From: Planctomycetota bacterium | GTDB taxonomy: Bacteria > Planctomycetota > Phycisphaerae > Phycisphaerales > UBA1924 | Assembly: GCA_017303555.1 (NCBI GenBank) | Contig: JAFLCN010000032.1 | Location: 1-34,204, forward strand | Direction: 5' to 3' | Length of the DNA stretch: 34,204 bases | Part shown: one piece after another, positions 22,123 to 29,808 of the stretch | How the letters are laid out: the number at the start of each line of letters is the position of its first letter | How positions within the stretch are numbered: position 1 is the stretch's first letter | The notes under the pieces: generated by a model | Told to the model about the DNA's origin: nothing | Databases searched by the model: none | What the model saw: only the letters and a program-made list of their open reading frames with translations | Program-made: the position numbers and the translations under genes

Positions 22123-23589
22123 ATGAATGGCTCGCGCGAACGCGCGCGGGCCGATGCCGCGGCAACGTACGAAAAAAAGGAAAAATGCGGCGTCATCGCG
22201 GTTTGGGGCGATGCCGACGCGGTTCGAAAAACGTACTACGCGCTCTACGCCCAGCAGCACCGGGGCCAGGAATCCGCCGGTATTTCGGTGACGGACGGCA
22301 AGAAACTGTTTTGCCATACCGGCATGGGGCTGATCCCCGAGGTGTTCACGACGGATGTGCTGGACGATCTGAGTGCGCACAATGGCCGCGGTGCGATCGG
22401 GCACAATCGCTATTCGACGGCGGGCGGGTCGATGCTGTGCAATGCGCAGCCTCTGCTCACGGCGTATGTGGGTGGGCAGGTCGCGCTCGGGCACAACGGA
22501 AACCTGATCAACGCCGAAGCGCTGCGGCTGGATTTCGAGCGGGCCGGGCATCTGTTCCAGACGACGAGCGATACCGAAGTCATCATCCATCTGCTCGCGT
22601 CGCCCCAGCAGCAGAGTCAGCCCGATCCGATCGCGGCGACGCTTCGGCGTTTGCAGGGCGCTTTCAGCCTTGTGTTCCTCTTTCCGGATCGAATCGAAGT
22701 TGCCCGTGATCCGTGGGGATGGCGGCCGCTGGTGATTGGGAAGTTGCCGAGCGGCGGCGTGATCGCCGCGAGCGAGACTGTCGCGCTCGATGTGCTTGGT
22801 GCAACGCTGATCCGCGAAGTCGAACCGGGCGAGATTGTGACGATTTCGGATCGCGGAATTGAAAGCCGCCGATTCGCTGTGACCGCGCAGCCTCCAGCGC
22901 ACTGCGTGTTCGAGCACGTGTACTTCGCGAACCCCGCCAGCACGATCTTCGGCCAGAACGTGCAGATGACGCGTGAGGCGCTGGGTGCACGGCTGGCGAA
23001 AGAAGCGCCGGTGCTGGCGGACTTCGTGATGCCGATGCCGGACTCCGGGCGGAGTGCCGCGGCGGGATATGCGCAGGCAAGCGGCCTTCCGTATCGCGAA
23101 GGGATCGTGCCGAATCGGTATGTGGGGCGCACGTTCATCAAGCCTTCGCAAGCGGAACGCGTCGCGGCGGTTCGACTGAAGCTAAACGTGATCGCCGACA
23201 TTGTGCGAGGGAAGAAGGTTGTGGTGGTGGACGATTCGGTCGTCCGCGGCACAACGACGAAGGCCAAGATGGACCAGATCCGCCAGGCGGGCGCGAAGGA
23301 GATTCACCTTCGCATCAGTTGCCCGCCGATCCGGCACCCGTGCTATTTCGGCGTGGACTTTGCGACGCGCGACCAGCTCATTGCGCACAACCGCAGTGTG
23401 GAAGACATCGCCAAGTTCCTTGGCGTCGATTCGCTCCACTATCTCTCGCTTGAAGGGCTGCTTGGCTGCATGTCTCGGCCGGCGCCGAGCTATTGCACTG
23501 CCTGTTACACCGGCGATTACAGACTCGATCCGGAGAAGCCGGAGACGGGTGAGATTGTTGAAGGCGAGCAGATGAAGATTTTCGGGTAA
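22123..23589 (+). CDS. purF: Amidophosphoribosyltransferase
   Basis: PurF makes 5-phosphoribosylamine from PRPP and glutamine, the first committed step of purine synthesis. ATG 22123 has AGGA five bases upstream and is preferred to upstream in-frame starts. Residues 1-21 form a propeptide; its removal would expose Cys22 (KCGVIAVWGD) as the Ntn glutaminase nucleophile. HRGQESAGI, GAIGHNRYSTAG and LGHNGNLIN line the glutaminase site. The PRPP loop is VVVVDDSVVRGTTT at about 366-379. Four Cys positions expected for a Bacillus-type 4Fe-4S cluster are present (HCVFEH, HPCYFG, SYCTACY). So this is the propeptide and iron-sulfur form. No other pur genes are adjacent. Confidence 0.97.
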   Translation: MNGSRERARADAAATYEKKEKCGVIAVWGDADAVRKTYYALYAQQHRGQESAGISVTDGKKLFCHTGMGLIPEVFTTDVLDDLSAHNGRGAIGHNRYSTAGGSMLCNAQPLLTAYVGGQVALGHNGNLINAEALRLDFERAGHLFQTTSDTEVIIHLLASPQQQSQPDPIAATLRRLQGAFSLVFLFPDRIEVARDPWGWRPLVIGKLPSGGVIAASETVALDVLGATLIREVEPGEIVTISDRGIESRRFAVTAQPPAHCVFEHVYFANPASTIFGQNVQMTREALGARLAKEAPVLADFVMPMPDSGRSAAAGYAQASGLPYREGIVPNRYVGRTFIKPSQAERVAAVRLKLNVIADIVRGKKVVVVDDSVVRGTTTKAKMDQIRQAGAKEIHLRISCPPIRHPCYFGVDFATRDQLIAHNRSVEDIAKFLGVDSLHYLSLEGLLGCMSRPAPSYCTACYTGDYRLDPEKPETGEIVEGEQMKIFG

Positions 23590-23601
23590 GTTGTATTCGC
23601 C

Positions 23602-24099
23602 ATGTCACCGCAAGCCACCAAGCCTTCTCCCCCAACAGCTTGGACGAGATTTAGAATCTGGAAATTTACGTATTCGCTTGTAGATTCGCGAGGCCGGCGG
23701 ATCGCGGTCCAGAGGCTCTCCTGGCGGGAGTACTGGCTTTGCGCCTTCAAGGCACATCGCCGGATGGACATGTTCGTGACTGTCACGGCGACGATCGTTC
23801 TGGTGGTCGGCGCGCTCTTTCTCACAGCTTTTTGTTACTTAGCCATTGTCGAGGGTCGGTCAGCTTGGCGTTGGCTGAATCTACTCATTCCCATGGGAAT
23901 CGCTGGTTGGCGGATTCAGTCGTTCAGAAGATTTGTCGCTTCGGAGATTGTGGTTTCTCGGGGTGCAGAATCGCGTTGCTTCGGCTGCGGGTATGACCTG
24001 AAAGAAATGCACGCGGATGCCGACGGCTGCACCGTCTGCCCCGAATGCGGCGCCGCCTGGAAACTGAACGCTCCGAATTCGGAAAGAGTGTCCGAGTGA
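23602..24099 (+). CDS. Two-TM membrane protein with C-terminal zinc ribbon (paralogue 1)
   Basis: First of three consecutive related genes. The 165-residue product has the N-terminal shared motif TYSLVDSRGRR (about 24-34), two hydrophobic segments (VTVTATIVLVVGALFLTAF, about 59-77, and a weaker WLNLLIPMGIAGW) and a C-terminal zinc ribbon CFGCGYDL ... CTVCPECGAAWKL (about 127-155). Ribbons of the CxxCGYDL...CPECG type are very common on planctomycete proteins of unknown role (general knowledge). Base composition in 23640-23960 looks lower in GC than neighbours. It is 12 bases after purF, and its stop overlaps the next gene as GTGA. Function unknown. Confidence 0.78.
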   Translation: MSPQATKPSPPTAWTRFRIWKFTYSLVDSRGRRIAVQRLSWREYWLCAFKAHRRMDMFVTVTATIVLVVGALFLTAFCYLAIVEGRSAWRWLNLLIPMGIAGWRIQSFRRFVASEIVVSRGAESRCFGCGYDLKEMHADADGCTVCPECGAAWKLNAPNSERVSE

Positions 24100-24683
24100 G
24101 CGAGTTTCAGTTTCCCAATCCCGATCGCGTGCGTCCCGCGCCGTTCAACATGTTCCGATGGGACATTCTCGACCATCGCGGCAGCATCGCTCGACGCGAT
24201 ACACATCCCACGACCGACTCTCAGCCGCCACAGAAAACACAGTCCTTCTCGACCTGGATGACGACCTGGGACGGTCCTTCACTGCACGATGTTCGCGTGT
24301 TCGCCTTGATCGCCGGCCCGCTCGTCATCGGGTACTTGGCGGTCGTGCTCCTGGGAAGGGCTGCGCACTGGGCGGCCGTTTGGCTGCTGCCGCGATACTT
24401 CGGCGAAGGCCAGCGAGTCGGCAGCGAACTCTTCATCCGAATCGCGCTTTCCATCGGTATCTATCTCATTCTCGCTGTGATCACCTGGATCGCGATGCAC
24501 TCGTGCTATCACAGGCTGCTGATTCCGGAGTTGGCCCGGGCGGCGCTCCGCCGCGGAAAGTGTGCTTCGTGCAGCTATCCAGTCGCGGATCTCCAGACCG
24601 CGACGGATGGGTGCACGGTGTGTCCGGAGTGCGGCGCTGCATGGAAACTGAACGCCCGACGTCAGGAAGGAAATTCGGCGTGA
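24096..24683 (+). CDS. Two-TM membrane protein with C-terminal zinc ribbon (paralogue 2)
   Basis: 195 residues from a GTG that overlaps the previous stop. The N-terminal motif is FRWDILDHRGSI (about 22-33), aligning with SLVDSRG of paralogue 1 and TILDHRG of paralogue 3. Two strong membrane segments follow: VFALIAGPLVIGYLAVVLLG (about 69-88) and IRIALSIGIYLILAVITWIA (about 112-131). The zinc ribbon is CASCSYPVADL ... CTVCPECGAAWKL. The segment between TM2 and the ribbon (RLLIPELARAALRRGK) resembles the same place in paralogue 3 (WMPAVARYWLSIGQ). Its stop overlaps the third start as GTGA. No enzyme motif is visible. Confidence 0.78.
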   Translation: MSEFQFPNPDRVRPAPFNMFRWDILDHRGSIARRDTHPTTDSQPPQKTQSFSTWMTTWDGPSLHDVRVFALIAGPLVIGYLAVVLLGRAAHWAAVWLLPRYFGEGQRVGSELFIRIALSIGIYLILAVITWIAMHSCYHRLLIPELARAALRRGKCASCSYPVADLQTATDGCTVCPECGAAWKLNARRQEGNSA

Positions 24684-25249
24684 GTGAATCCCAGCCGCCG
24701 AACCTCGGCTTTCAGCCCGACCCCATCAAGCCCGGCCCGATCGGTTTGCGCTACACCATTCTCGACCACCGGGGCGCTCGGCGTCCGCTCGCAAATGCAA
24801 CGTGGTCGGAACGAGCGGCACATGCGCCGAACGCGAGCCGCTTCCTCCCGAAGTTGTCGATGAGTGTCTCGACGATCGGGCTTCTCGTCCTTGTGATCAC
24901 CGCGACGTTCGCGATGCAGGACGCGGGCTCACGTCTTGCCACCACCGTTGCGCCGGGCTCTTCGGCAGCGAAGACCGCGATTCAGTTGCTCGGGCTGTTC
25001 GGCCCGCTCCTGACCGTCATTCTGCTGATCCTTCTGGGACTGTTTTTCTCCGCGTCTCGCATCTGGATGCCCGCCGTCGCGCGGTACTGGCTTTCGATCG
25101 GTCAGTGCGCGAGCTGCCGGTACGACATCGCGAACGTCGAGCCGGCGCAAGACAGGTGCGTGGTGTGCCCGGAATGCGGTGCGGCGTGGAAGATCACTCG
25201 CGATTCGAAAACAACGCTCGCAGGTCACGAGCACCGTGCAGAATCCTGA
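24680..25249 (+). CDS. Two-TM membrane protein with C-terminal zinc ribbon (paralogue 3)
   Basis: 189 residues from GTG 24680. N-terminal motif LRYTILDHRGARR (about 23-35). Membrane segments are STIGLLVLVITATFAM (about 62-77) and LLGLFGPLLTVILLILLGLF (about 98-117). The zinc ribbon is CASCRYDIANV ... CVVCPECGAAWKI. The 3' end runs 56 bases into the antisense toxin gene (tail-to-tail overlap at 25194-25249). Together with its two upstream relatives it looks like a recent or selectively kept triplication in one coupled transcript. Confidence 0.78.
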   Translation: MSESQPPNLGFQPDPIKPGPIGLRYTILDHRGARRPLANATWSERAAHAPNASRFLPKLSMSVSTIGLLVLVITATFAMQDAGSRLATTVAPGSSAAKTAIQLLGLFGPLLTVILLILLGLFFSASRIWMPAVARYWLSIGQCASCRYDIANVEPAQDRCVVCPECGAAWKITRDSKTTLAGHEHRAES

Positions 25250-25499
25250 TGATCTCCAGCGGCTTTGTCTCGGGCCTGTAGATGACCACGAACGAATGGA
25301 CGGGAAAGATGCGAAGCGCTTCGTCCGCCAAGTCGGTTCGGCGATGGCCGATTCTCGGTCGTCGAGCAATCAGCCGAAACGTCGATTCAAAATCGTCGAT
25401 GAGCCGAACGGCGTTTGCGGGGCTGCCCACTTGCACGTACTTGACGATCGCCCCAAGGTCGTCCGCCGCGTCGGGCGTGAGGACGAATCGAGAACTCAT
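25194..25499 (-). CDS. parE: ParE/RelE-superfamily toxin
   Basis: 101-residue toxin of a type II pair. The fold is suggested by MSSRFVLTPDAADDLGAIVKYV (first strand and helix), ARRPRIGHRR, ALRIFPVHSFVVIYRPE (central strands) and IRILHGARDLRALF (C-terminal strand and helix), a ParE-like order. ParE members poison gyrase and RelE members cleave mRNA; the ParE form is favoured by this pattern but not proven. The ATG overlaps the antitoxin stop (ATGA), with antitoxin first, as usual. Its end overlaps the convergent zinc-ribbon gene. Confidence 0.82.
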   Translation of the reverse strand: MSSRFVLTPDAADDLGAIVKYVQVGSPANAVRLIDDFESTFRLIARRPRIGHRRTDLADEALRIFPVHSFVVIYRPETKPLEIIRILHGARDLRALFSNRE

Positions 25500-25780
25500 C
25501 CGGCCTTACGCCTTCGTGCGGCGGTCCGCCGACGGAGTGCCGCGAGCACTTCGTCGCCGTCGAGCACTTCGCCGGCGCGGGCCTGCTTGAGTCCGGACGA
25601 GATCTTGCGCTTCATGCTGTCGATATCGCGATCGGTTGCTCGTTCGCGATCTTCAAGCAGTCTGAGGCCATCACGCACGACTTCGCTCGCGGTCTGATAG
25701 CGACCCGACGCGACGCGACGGTCCACGAAGCGCTGGAGCTCGGCGGTCAATGAGACATTCAGGGTTTTACGCGATGCCAT
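25496..25780 (-). CDS. parD: ParD-like ribbon-helix-helix antitoxin
   Basis: 94 residues. The N-terminal strand-helix-helix MASRKTLNVSLTAELQRFVD ... GRYQTASEVVRDGLRLLEDRE is the CopG/ParD DNA-binding fold, and the C-terminal half (KRKISSGLKQARAGEVLDGD) is typical of the toxin-binding tail. The Arg/Lys-rich end (RRRTAARRRKAG) is extended. It should autoregulate the pair. The ATG at 25780 has no Shine-Dalgarno and lies at the predicted transcription start, so the mRNA may be leaderless. Confidence 0.85.
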   Translation of the reverse strand: MASRKTLNVSLTAELQRFVDRRVASGRYQTASEVVRDGLRLLEDRERATDRDIDSMKRKISSGLKQARAGEVLDGDEVLAALRRRTAARRRKAG

Positions 25781-25786
25781 AGAGAA

Positions 25787-25815
25787 AGCGTACTTCAGAA
25801 CCGGCTCTGTGTCAA
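25787..25815 (-). promoter_or_regulatory. Candidate parDE promoter
   Basis: Minus-strand TTGACA (25815-25810) is a perfect -35; a 17-base spacer leads to TACGCT (25792-25787), weak but with the key T, A and final T. The start point would be near 25780, the A of the parD ATG. Confidence 0.5.
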
Positions 25816-25862
25816 TTTGTGCCACACCGGTCATTGCCCGTTCTCGGGCGTAACATCCGCGA

Positions 25863-26840
25863 ATGCCCCTTCCTATTCCCCTCACCCTCGCCCACTCCCC
25901 CGACCCCGACGACGCCTTCATGTGGTGGCCTCTGACGGGCAAGATCAATCCCGATGGTTCGCCCCAGCCCGGCGAAGCGGGCAAACCGTGCATCGATACC
26001 GGGCGATTCCGATTCAACGCGCTCCCCGCGGACATTCATGTGCTCAACAAGCGTGCCGCGCGAGAGGGTGATCTTGAAATCACCGCGCTCTCGGCCCGCG
26101 CGTACGCCGATGTGAAGGATCGCTACGTCATCACGTCCTGCGGCGGCTCTTTTGGCGATGGATACGGACCCAAGGTCGTCGTGCGTGGCGACCAGGATGC
26201 GGACTCAATCAAACTCTCCTGCGAAGATTGCCTCAAGAAGCCCGGCGTGCGCATCGCCGTCCCCGGCATGCAGACCACCGCGTTTCTTCTGCTCGGCCTC
26301 GTGCTCGGTCCAGAGATCGCCAAGCAGCGAGAACGCTTCGTCGAGCTGCCGTTCGAGAAGATCATCGGTGCCGTCGCCCGCCGCGAGGTGGATGCGGGCC
26401 TTGTGATCCACGAAGGGCAACTCACGTTCGCCGATGCGGGCCTGCGGATGATGCTCGATGTCGGCGCATGGTGGAAGGCCAAATCCGGCCTGCTGACTCC
26501 GCTGGGCGTGAACGCAATCCGACGCGATCTCGATCGGCTGCACGGCGCGGGGACGGTTGCAGAAGTTGCCCGCTTGCTGATGCAAAGCGTCGCTTACTCC
26601 ATGGAGCACCGCGACGAATCGACGCGCTACACGCTGCCCTTCGCGCTCGCCAACGTCACCCGCGCCGGCAACACCGGCGAGGCCCCGACGCTCGAACGCG
26701 TCGATCGTTATTGCCGCATGTACGTCACGCCCGAAACGCTCGACATGGGCGACAAGGGTCGCGCTGCCATTCAGCGCCTCCTCACAGAAGGCGCTGCCGC
26801 AGGCCTCTGCCCCGATCCGGGCACAATCGACCTCGCCTGA
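25863..26840 (+). CDS. mqnD: MqnD-like protein (1,4-dihydroxy-6-naphthoate synthase family)
   Basis: The MqnA/MqnD family has the fold of periplasmic binding proteins; MqnD cleaves cyclic dehypoxanthine futalosine in the futalosine route to menaquinone. The protein opens LTLAHSPDPDDAFMWWPLTG, which aligns with the SPCPNDTF-type start. GDGYGPKVVV (about 98-107), RIAVPGMQTTAFLLL (about 130-144) and DAGLVIHEGQLTFADAGL (about 177-194, with the family His) are typical. There is no signal peptide, so it is a cytosolic enzyme rather than a transporter subunit. At 325 residues it is somewhat longer than usual (270-290), with an extra loop near 24-45. Other mqn genes are not in this window, so the activity is inferred. 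Confidence 0.75.
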   Translation: MPLPIPLTLAHSPDPDDAFMWWPLTGKINPDGSPQPGEAGKPCIDTGRFRFNALPADIHVLNKRAAREGDLEITALSARAYADVKDRYVITSCGGSFGDGYGPKVVVRGDQDADSIKLSCEDCLKKPGVRIAVPGMQTTAFLLLGLVLGPEIAKQRERFVELPFEKIIGAVARREVDAGLVIHEGQLTFADAGLRMMLDVGAWWKAKSGLLTPLGVNAIRRDLDRLHGAGTVAEVARLLMQSVAYSMEHRDESTRYTLPFALANVTRAGNTGEAPTLERVDRYCRMYVTPETLDMGDKGRAAIQRLLTEGAAAGLCPDPGTIDLA

Positions 26841-26918
26841 CGGCTTTTCTTCCGTTTCGTCTCTCAATTTGCCCCTTTGGCACTTTGGCCACTTGGCCTC
26901 TTGCTCATACGATGAGCC

Positions 26919-27629
26919 ATGAACATCGTCCGTTCCGAATTCGGCGTTTCCATCGAGCTTCCCGGCAACAAGCTGCTGCCGATCCGTCACATCATCGGCG
27001 TCGGCATGAACTACGCCAAGCACGCGGAAGAGCAGGGCAAGGGTGTGCCCGAGCGCCCCATGCTGTTCACCAAGAACCCGATGTCGGCGTGCCTCAATGG
27101 CGACGCGATTGTCGTTCCGAAGATTTGCCAGGATCGCCCGCAGGTAGACTTCGAAGTCGAGCTCGGTGTGGTGATCGGCGAGAAGACCAAGGACATTTCC
27201 AAGGCCGACGCGTTGAAGGCCGTGCTCGGATACTGCTCCGCCAACGACGTCTCGGCTCGCTGGTGGCAGAAGGATGGATCGGGCGGCCAGTTCTGCCGCG
27301 GCAAGAGCTTTGACACATTCTGCCCGATCGGGCCGACGCTGGTCCCCGCGTCCGAAGTGAAAGACCCGCAGAATCTCCGCCTGACCACAAAGGTCAATGG
27401 CGCGTTGCTGCAGGACGCCAACACCAACGACATGATCTTCGATGTTGCCACGCTCGTCCACGAGATCAGCCGCGGCACCACGATCCTCCCCGGCACGCTG
27501 ATCATGACGGGCACGCCCAGCGGCGTCGGCTTTGCACGTACTCCTCCGATCTACCTCAAGCAGGGCGATGTCGTCGAGGTTGAAGTGGGGCACCTCGGCA
27601 TCCTGCGAAACACGGTCCGCTTCGAGTGA
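26919..27629 (+). CDS. Fumarylacetoacetate hydrolase-family protein
   Basis: 236 residues of the FAH fold. HIIGVGMNYAKHAEE (about 24-38) starts the catalytic domain; KNPMSACLNGDAIVVP and the metal-binding DFEVELGVVIGEKT (about 77-90) follow, then GYCSANDVSARWWQ, CRGKSFDTFCPIGP and GTLIMTGTPSGVGFAR. All acidic ligand positions look kept. Family members hydrolyse C-C bonds or decarboxylate beta-keto acids; the substrate cannot be told. The last codons overlap a potential GTG in front of the CT repeat before smpB. Confidence 0.87.
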   Translation: MNIVRSEFGVSIELPGNKLLPIRHIIGVGMNYAKHAEEQGKGVPERPMLFTKNPMSACLNGDAIVVPKICQDRPQVDFEVELGVVIGEKTKDISKADALKAVLGYCSANDVSARWWQKDGSGGQFCRGKSFDTFCPIGPTLVPASEVKDPQNLRLTTKVNGALLQDANTNDMIFDVATLVHEISRGTTILPGTLIMTGTPSGVGFARTPPIYLKQGDVVEVEVGHLGILRNTVRFE

Positions 27630-27655
27630 TCGAGTCGCGCCACTTTCCGTCTCTT

Positions 27656-27693
<38 letters not shown>

Positions 27694-27706
27694 GAACCGC
27701 TTTCCC

Positions 27707-28201
27707 ATGGGCAAACGCGACGACAAAGCCCCCGAACCGACGATCGAGAACCGGCGCGCCCGGTTCGAGTACACAATCGGTGAAACGTTCGAAGTCGGGA
27801 TCGCGCTCCGCGGCACCGAGGTCAAGAGCGTCCGCGCCGGCTTTGTTTCGCTCGCCGAGGGTTACGTTCGCGCCAGCGCCAACCCTCTCGAACTGACGCT
27901 CCACAGCGCCAACATCGGCGAGTACGCGCCCGCCGGCCCGCTCGGAAACGGCCGCCAACACGCCCCGACCCGCGTCCGCCCGCTGCTTGCGCACAAGAAG
28001 GAAATCCTGAAGCTCGCGAAGGAATCCGACGTCAAGGGAATGACCATCGTCCCCCTGAAGCTCTATTTCAAGAACGGATTCGCCAAGCTGCTCATCGGTG
28101 TCGCCAAGGGCAAAGCCAAACACGACAAACGCGATTCCATCAAGGATCGCGAAGCCAAGCGCGACATGGATCGTGCGATGACGCGCAAGTCGCATCGCTG
28201 A
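27707..28201 (+). CDS. smpB: SsrA-binding protein SmpB
   Basis: SmpB carries tmRNA to stalled ribosomes in trans-translation. From ATG 27707 (MGKRDDKAPEPTIENRRARF) the 164-residue product has the family sequence IENRRARFEYTIGETFEVGIAL, GTEVKSVRAGFVSLAEGYV, IGEYAPAG, HAPTRVRPLLAHKKEI, and the basic tail KGKAKHDKRDSIKDREAKRD that enters the mRNA channel. An upstream GTG at 27626 would add 27 residues through the CT repeat; it is rejected because SmpB does not carry such an extension. No clear Shine-Dalgarno is present; the pyrimidine tract may matter for translation. Confidence 0.93.
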   Translation: MGKRDDKAPEPTIENRRARFEYTIGETFEVGIALRGTEVKSVRAGFVSLAEGYVRASANPLELTLHSANIGEYAPAGPLGNGRQHAPTRVRPLLAHKKEILKLAKESDVKGMTIVPLKLYFKNGFAKLLIGVAKGKAKHDKRDSIKDREAKRDMDRAMTRKSHR

Positions 28202-28234
28202 TGCCGGTCCGGCACGGTTCTCGAAGAAAAGAAA

Positions 28235-28666
28235 TCAGCCGATCTTCTTGCCGCGAGCCAGGCGAACCTTCTCCGTCGCGGAGCGGATCTCGCGTTCACG
28301 CCGCTTGCTCTTGGCTTCGCGGCTCGGATCTTCGAGCGAAACGCGCTCCGCCTCGGCTTTCGAGAGCTGCGCCTCCGCGTCGGCCGCGTTCAGATCGGCC
28401 ACGGGCGTCGCCCGTTCCGCGAGGATCGTGAGTTCGTTCTCCGCCATCTGCAGCACGCCGCCGTCGATGAAGTAGTTGCCCGGGGTCTTCGCGCTTCCGG
28501 CAAACTCCAGCTTCAATTCGCCGATGCCCAGCTTTCCCAGGATCGGGGCGCGACCGGGAAGGAAACCCATCAGCCCGTCCCACATCGGCACCACCGCGCT
28601 CGACACGGTTTCATCGAACAAGCGGGCGGCGGGTGTCACGAGGCGGCAGCGGAAGGTGGAAGCCAC
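28235..28666 (-). CDS. atpC: F0F1 ATP synthase epsilon subunit
   Basis: 143 residues. The start FRCRLVTPAARLFDETVSSAVVP and GFLPGRAPILGKLGIGELKLEF, then GGVLQMAENELTILAERATP, are the beta-sandwich domain. The C-terminal helical pair is Lys/Arg/Glu-rich. The GTG start has GGAG seven bases upstream. It normally follows atpD; here it is alone, with metH and a permease on one side and smpB convergent on the other, so the ATP synthase operon is split in this genome. Confidence 0.92.
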   Translation of the reverse strand: MASTFRCRLVTPAARLFDETVSSAVVPMWDGLMGFLPGRAPILGKLGIGELKLEFAGSAKTPGNYFIDGGVLQMAENELTILAERATPVADLNAADAEAQLSKAEAERVSLEDPSREAKSKRREREIRSATEKVRLARGKKIG

Positions 28667-28803
28667 GGCGAATCTCCAAAGTCCCTTTGCCGGCAGGCTT
28701 TCCGAAGGACGCCCCCGAAAGGGAATCCCCGGCCGCGCGGCATGGGGAGGGATGGTACGTCGGCCCCCTGCGATTGGCGAGGCTTTCGACTAACCTCCGC
28801 ACC

Positions 28804-29772
28804 GTGCGCCCCCGAGCCTGGACCATCCTTTTCTGCTTGACGCTGCTGGCCGGATTGGCCTTCTGGCTCCGTTGCCGCGTGGGCGGGCCCGTGCTTTCCG
28901 ACCAGGTCATGCAATTCCGCGTGGAGCGTGCCGCGGCAGGCCTCGTGGTGGGCGCGGGGCTGGGATTCGCGGGCGTGCTGCTCCAGTGCCTGTTTCGGAA
29001 TCCGCTCGCTTCTCCGGAGTTGCTCGGGATGTCGAGCGGCGCGGGCGTCGCCGTGATGCTCTGGCAACTGGGCGCATACCACGCGGGCCTGGGAATCGCT
29101 CAGACAGGCATGGCGAACATCGGCGCGGGCGTGGCGCTGCCCGGCGCTGTCGGGGCGCTCGGCCTGACGTACATGCTCAGTCAACGCCGGGGCATGATCG
29201 AACCGGTCACGCTGATCCTCACCGGCGTGGTCGTGGGCATCATCGCCGCGGCCTGCATCTCGCTGATACAGCAGTTGCTCCCCGATCGCGGAGTCGCCGC
29301 GTCGCGTCTTCTGCTCGGTGCGATCAACGACGATGTGCAGTGGGGGGGGATTGCCAAGGCGGGCGCTGTCACCGTTCTTTGCGGCGCCCGCGCCTGGTCG
29401 CGCGGCAACGCGATGGATGTGGCGTCGCTCTCGGACGACGAGGCGAGATCGCTCGGGGTTCGTCTGGGCATTCTGCGCGTGGAGCTGTTTCTCCTCGCCG
29501 GTGTGCTCACTTCGGTGACATTCGCCATCGCCGGGCCGGTTGCCTTTGTCGGCCTTGTCTGCCCGCACCTCGTGCGTCAGCTCATCGGTCCGAATCATCG
29601 TCCCTTGCTCGTCGGCTCCGCGTTGCTGGGCGGCGCGATGGTCGTCTTCGCCGATGCGCTGGTGCGCACCGTTGATCTCGGCTCGGGACGGCTTCCCATC
29701 AGCGTGCTGACCGCGCTCATCGGCGGACCGGTGCTGATCTGGATGCTCCGGCGGCGCAGCTCGCCGGGATAG
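28804..29772 (+). CDS. FecCD-family iron-siderophore/cobalamin ABC permease
   Basis: 322 residues from GTG 28804. The sequence is hydrophobic throughout, with segments such as AWTILFCLTLLAGLAFWL, AGLVVGAGLGFAGVLLQCL, LILTGVVVGIIAAACISLI and LFLLAGVLTSVTFAIAGP. Family motifs are RVERAAAGLVVGAGLGFAG, LLQCLFRNPLASPELLGMSSGAG and FVGLVCPHLVRQLIGPNHR (the ATPase-contact region). BtuC/FecCD subunits import iron-siderophore or vitamin B12. No binding protein or ATPase gene follows, so it is an orphan permease whose partners lie elsewhere. Proximity to cobalamin-dependent metH is suggestive but unproven. Confidence 0.9.
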   Translation: MRPRAWTILFCLTLLAGLAFWLRCRVGGPVLSDQVMQFRVERAAAGLVVGAGLGFAGVLLQCLFRNPLASPELLGMSSGAGVAVMLWQLGAYHAGLGIAQTGMANIGAGVALPGAVGALGLTYMLSQRRGMIEPVTLILTGVVVGIIAAACISLIQQLLPDRGVAASRLLLGAINDDVQWGGIAKAGAVTVLCGARAWSRGNAMDVASLSDDEARSLGVRLGILRVELFLLAGVLTSVTFAIAGPVAFVGLVCPHLVRQLIGPNHRPLLVGSALLGGAMVVFADALVRTVDLGSGRLPISVLTALIGGPVLIWMLRRRSSPG

Positions 29773-29808
29773 TGCGGCCGCTGCGCACATCACGGAAGCA
29801 TCGACTTC

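Noticed and set aside
28202..28214. Inverted repeat TGCCGG/CCGGCA between smpB and atpC as a terminator
   Set aside because: The stem is only four pairs once a loop is allowed, and no T tract follows.
28681..28760. GAAAGGGAATCC upstream of the FecCD permease, resembling part of a cobalamin riboswitch
   Set aside because: The GGTG and CCACTG parts of the aptamer and its expected length are missing, and the left side would overlap the atpC start.
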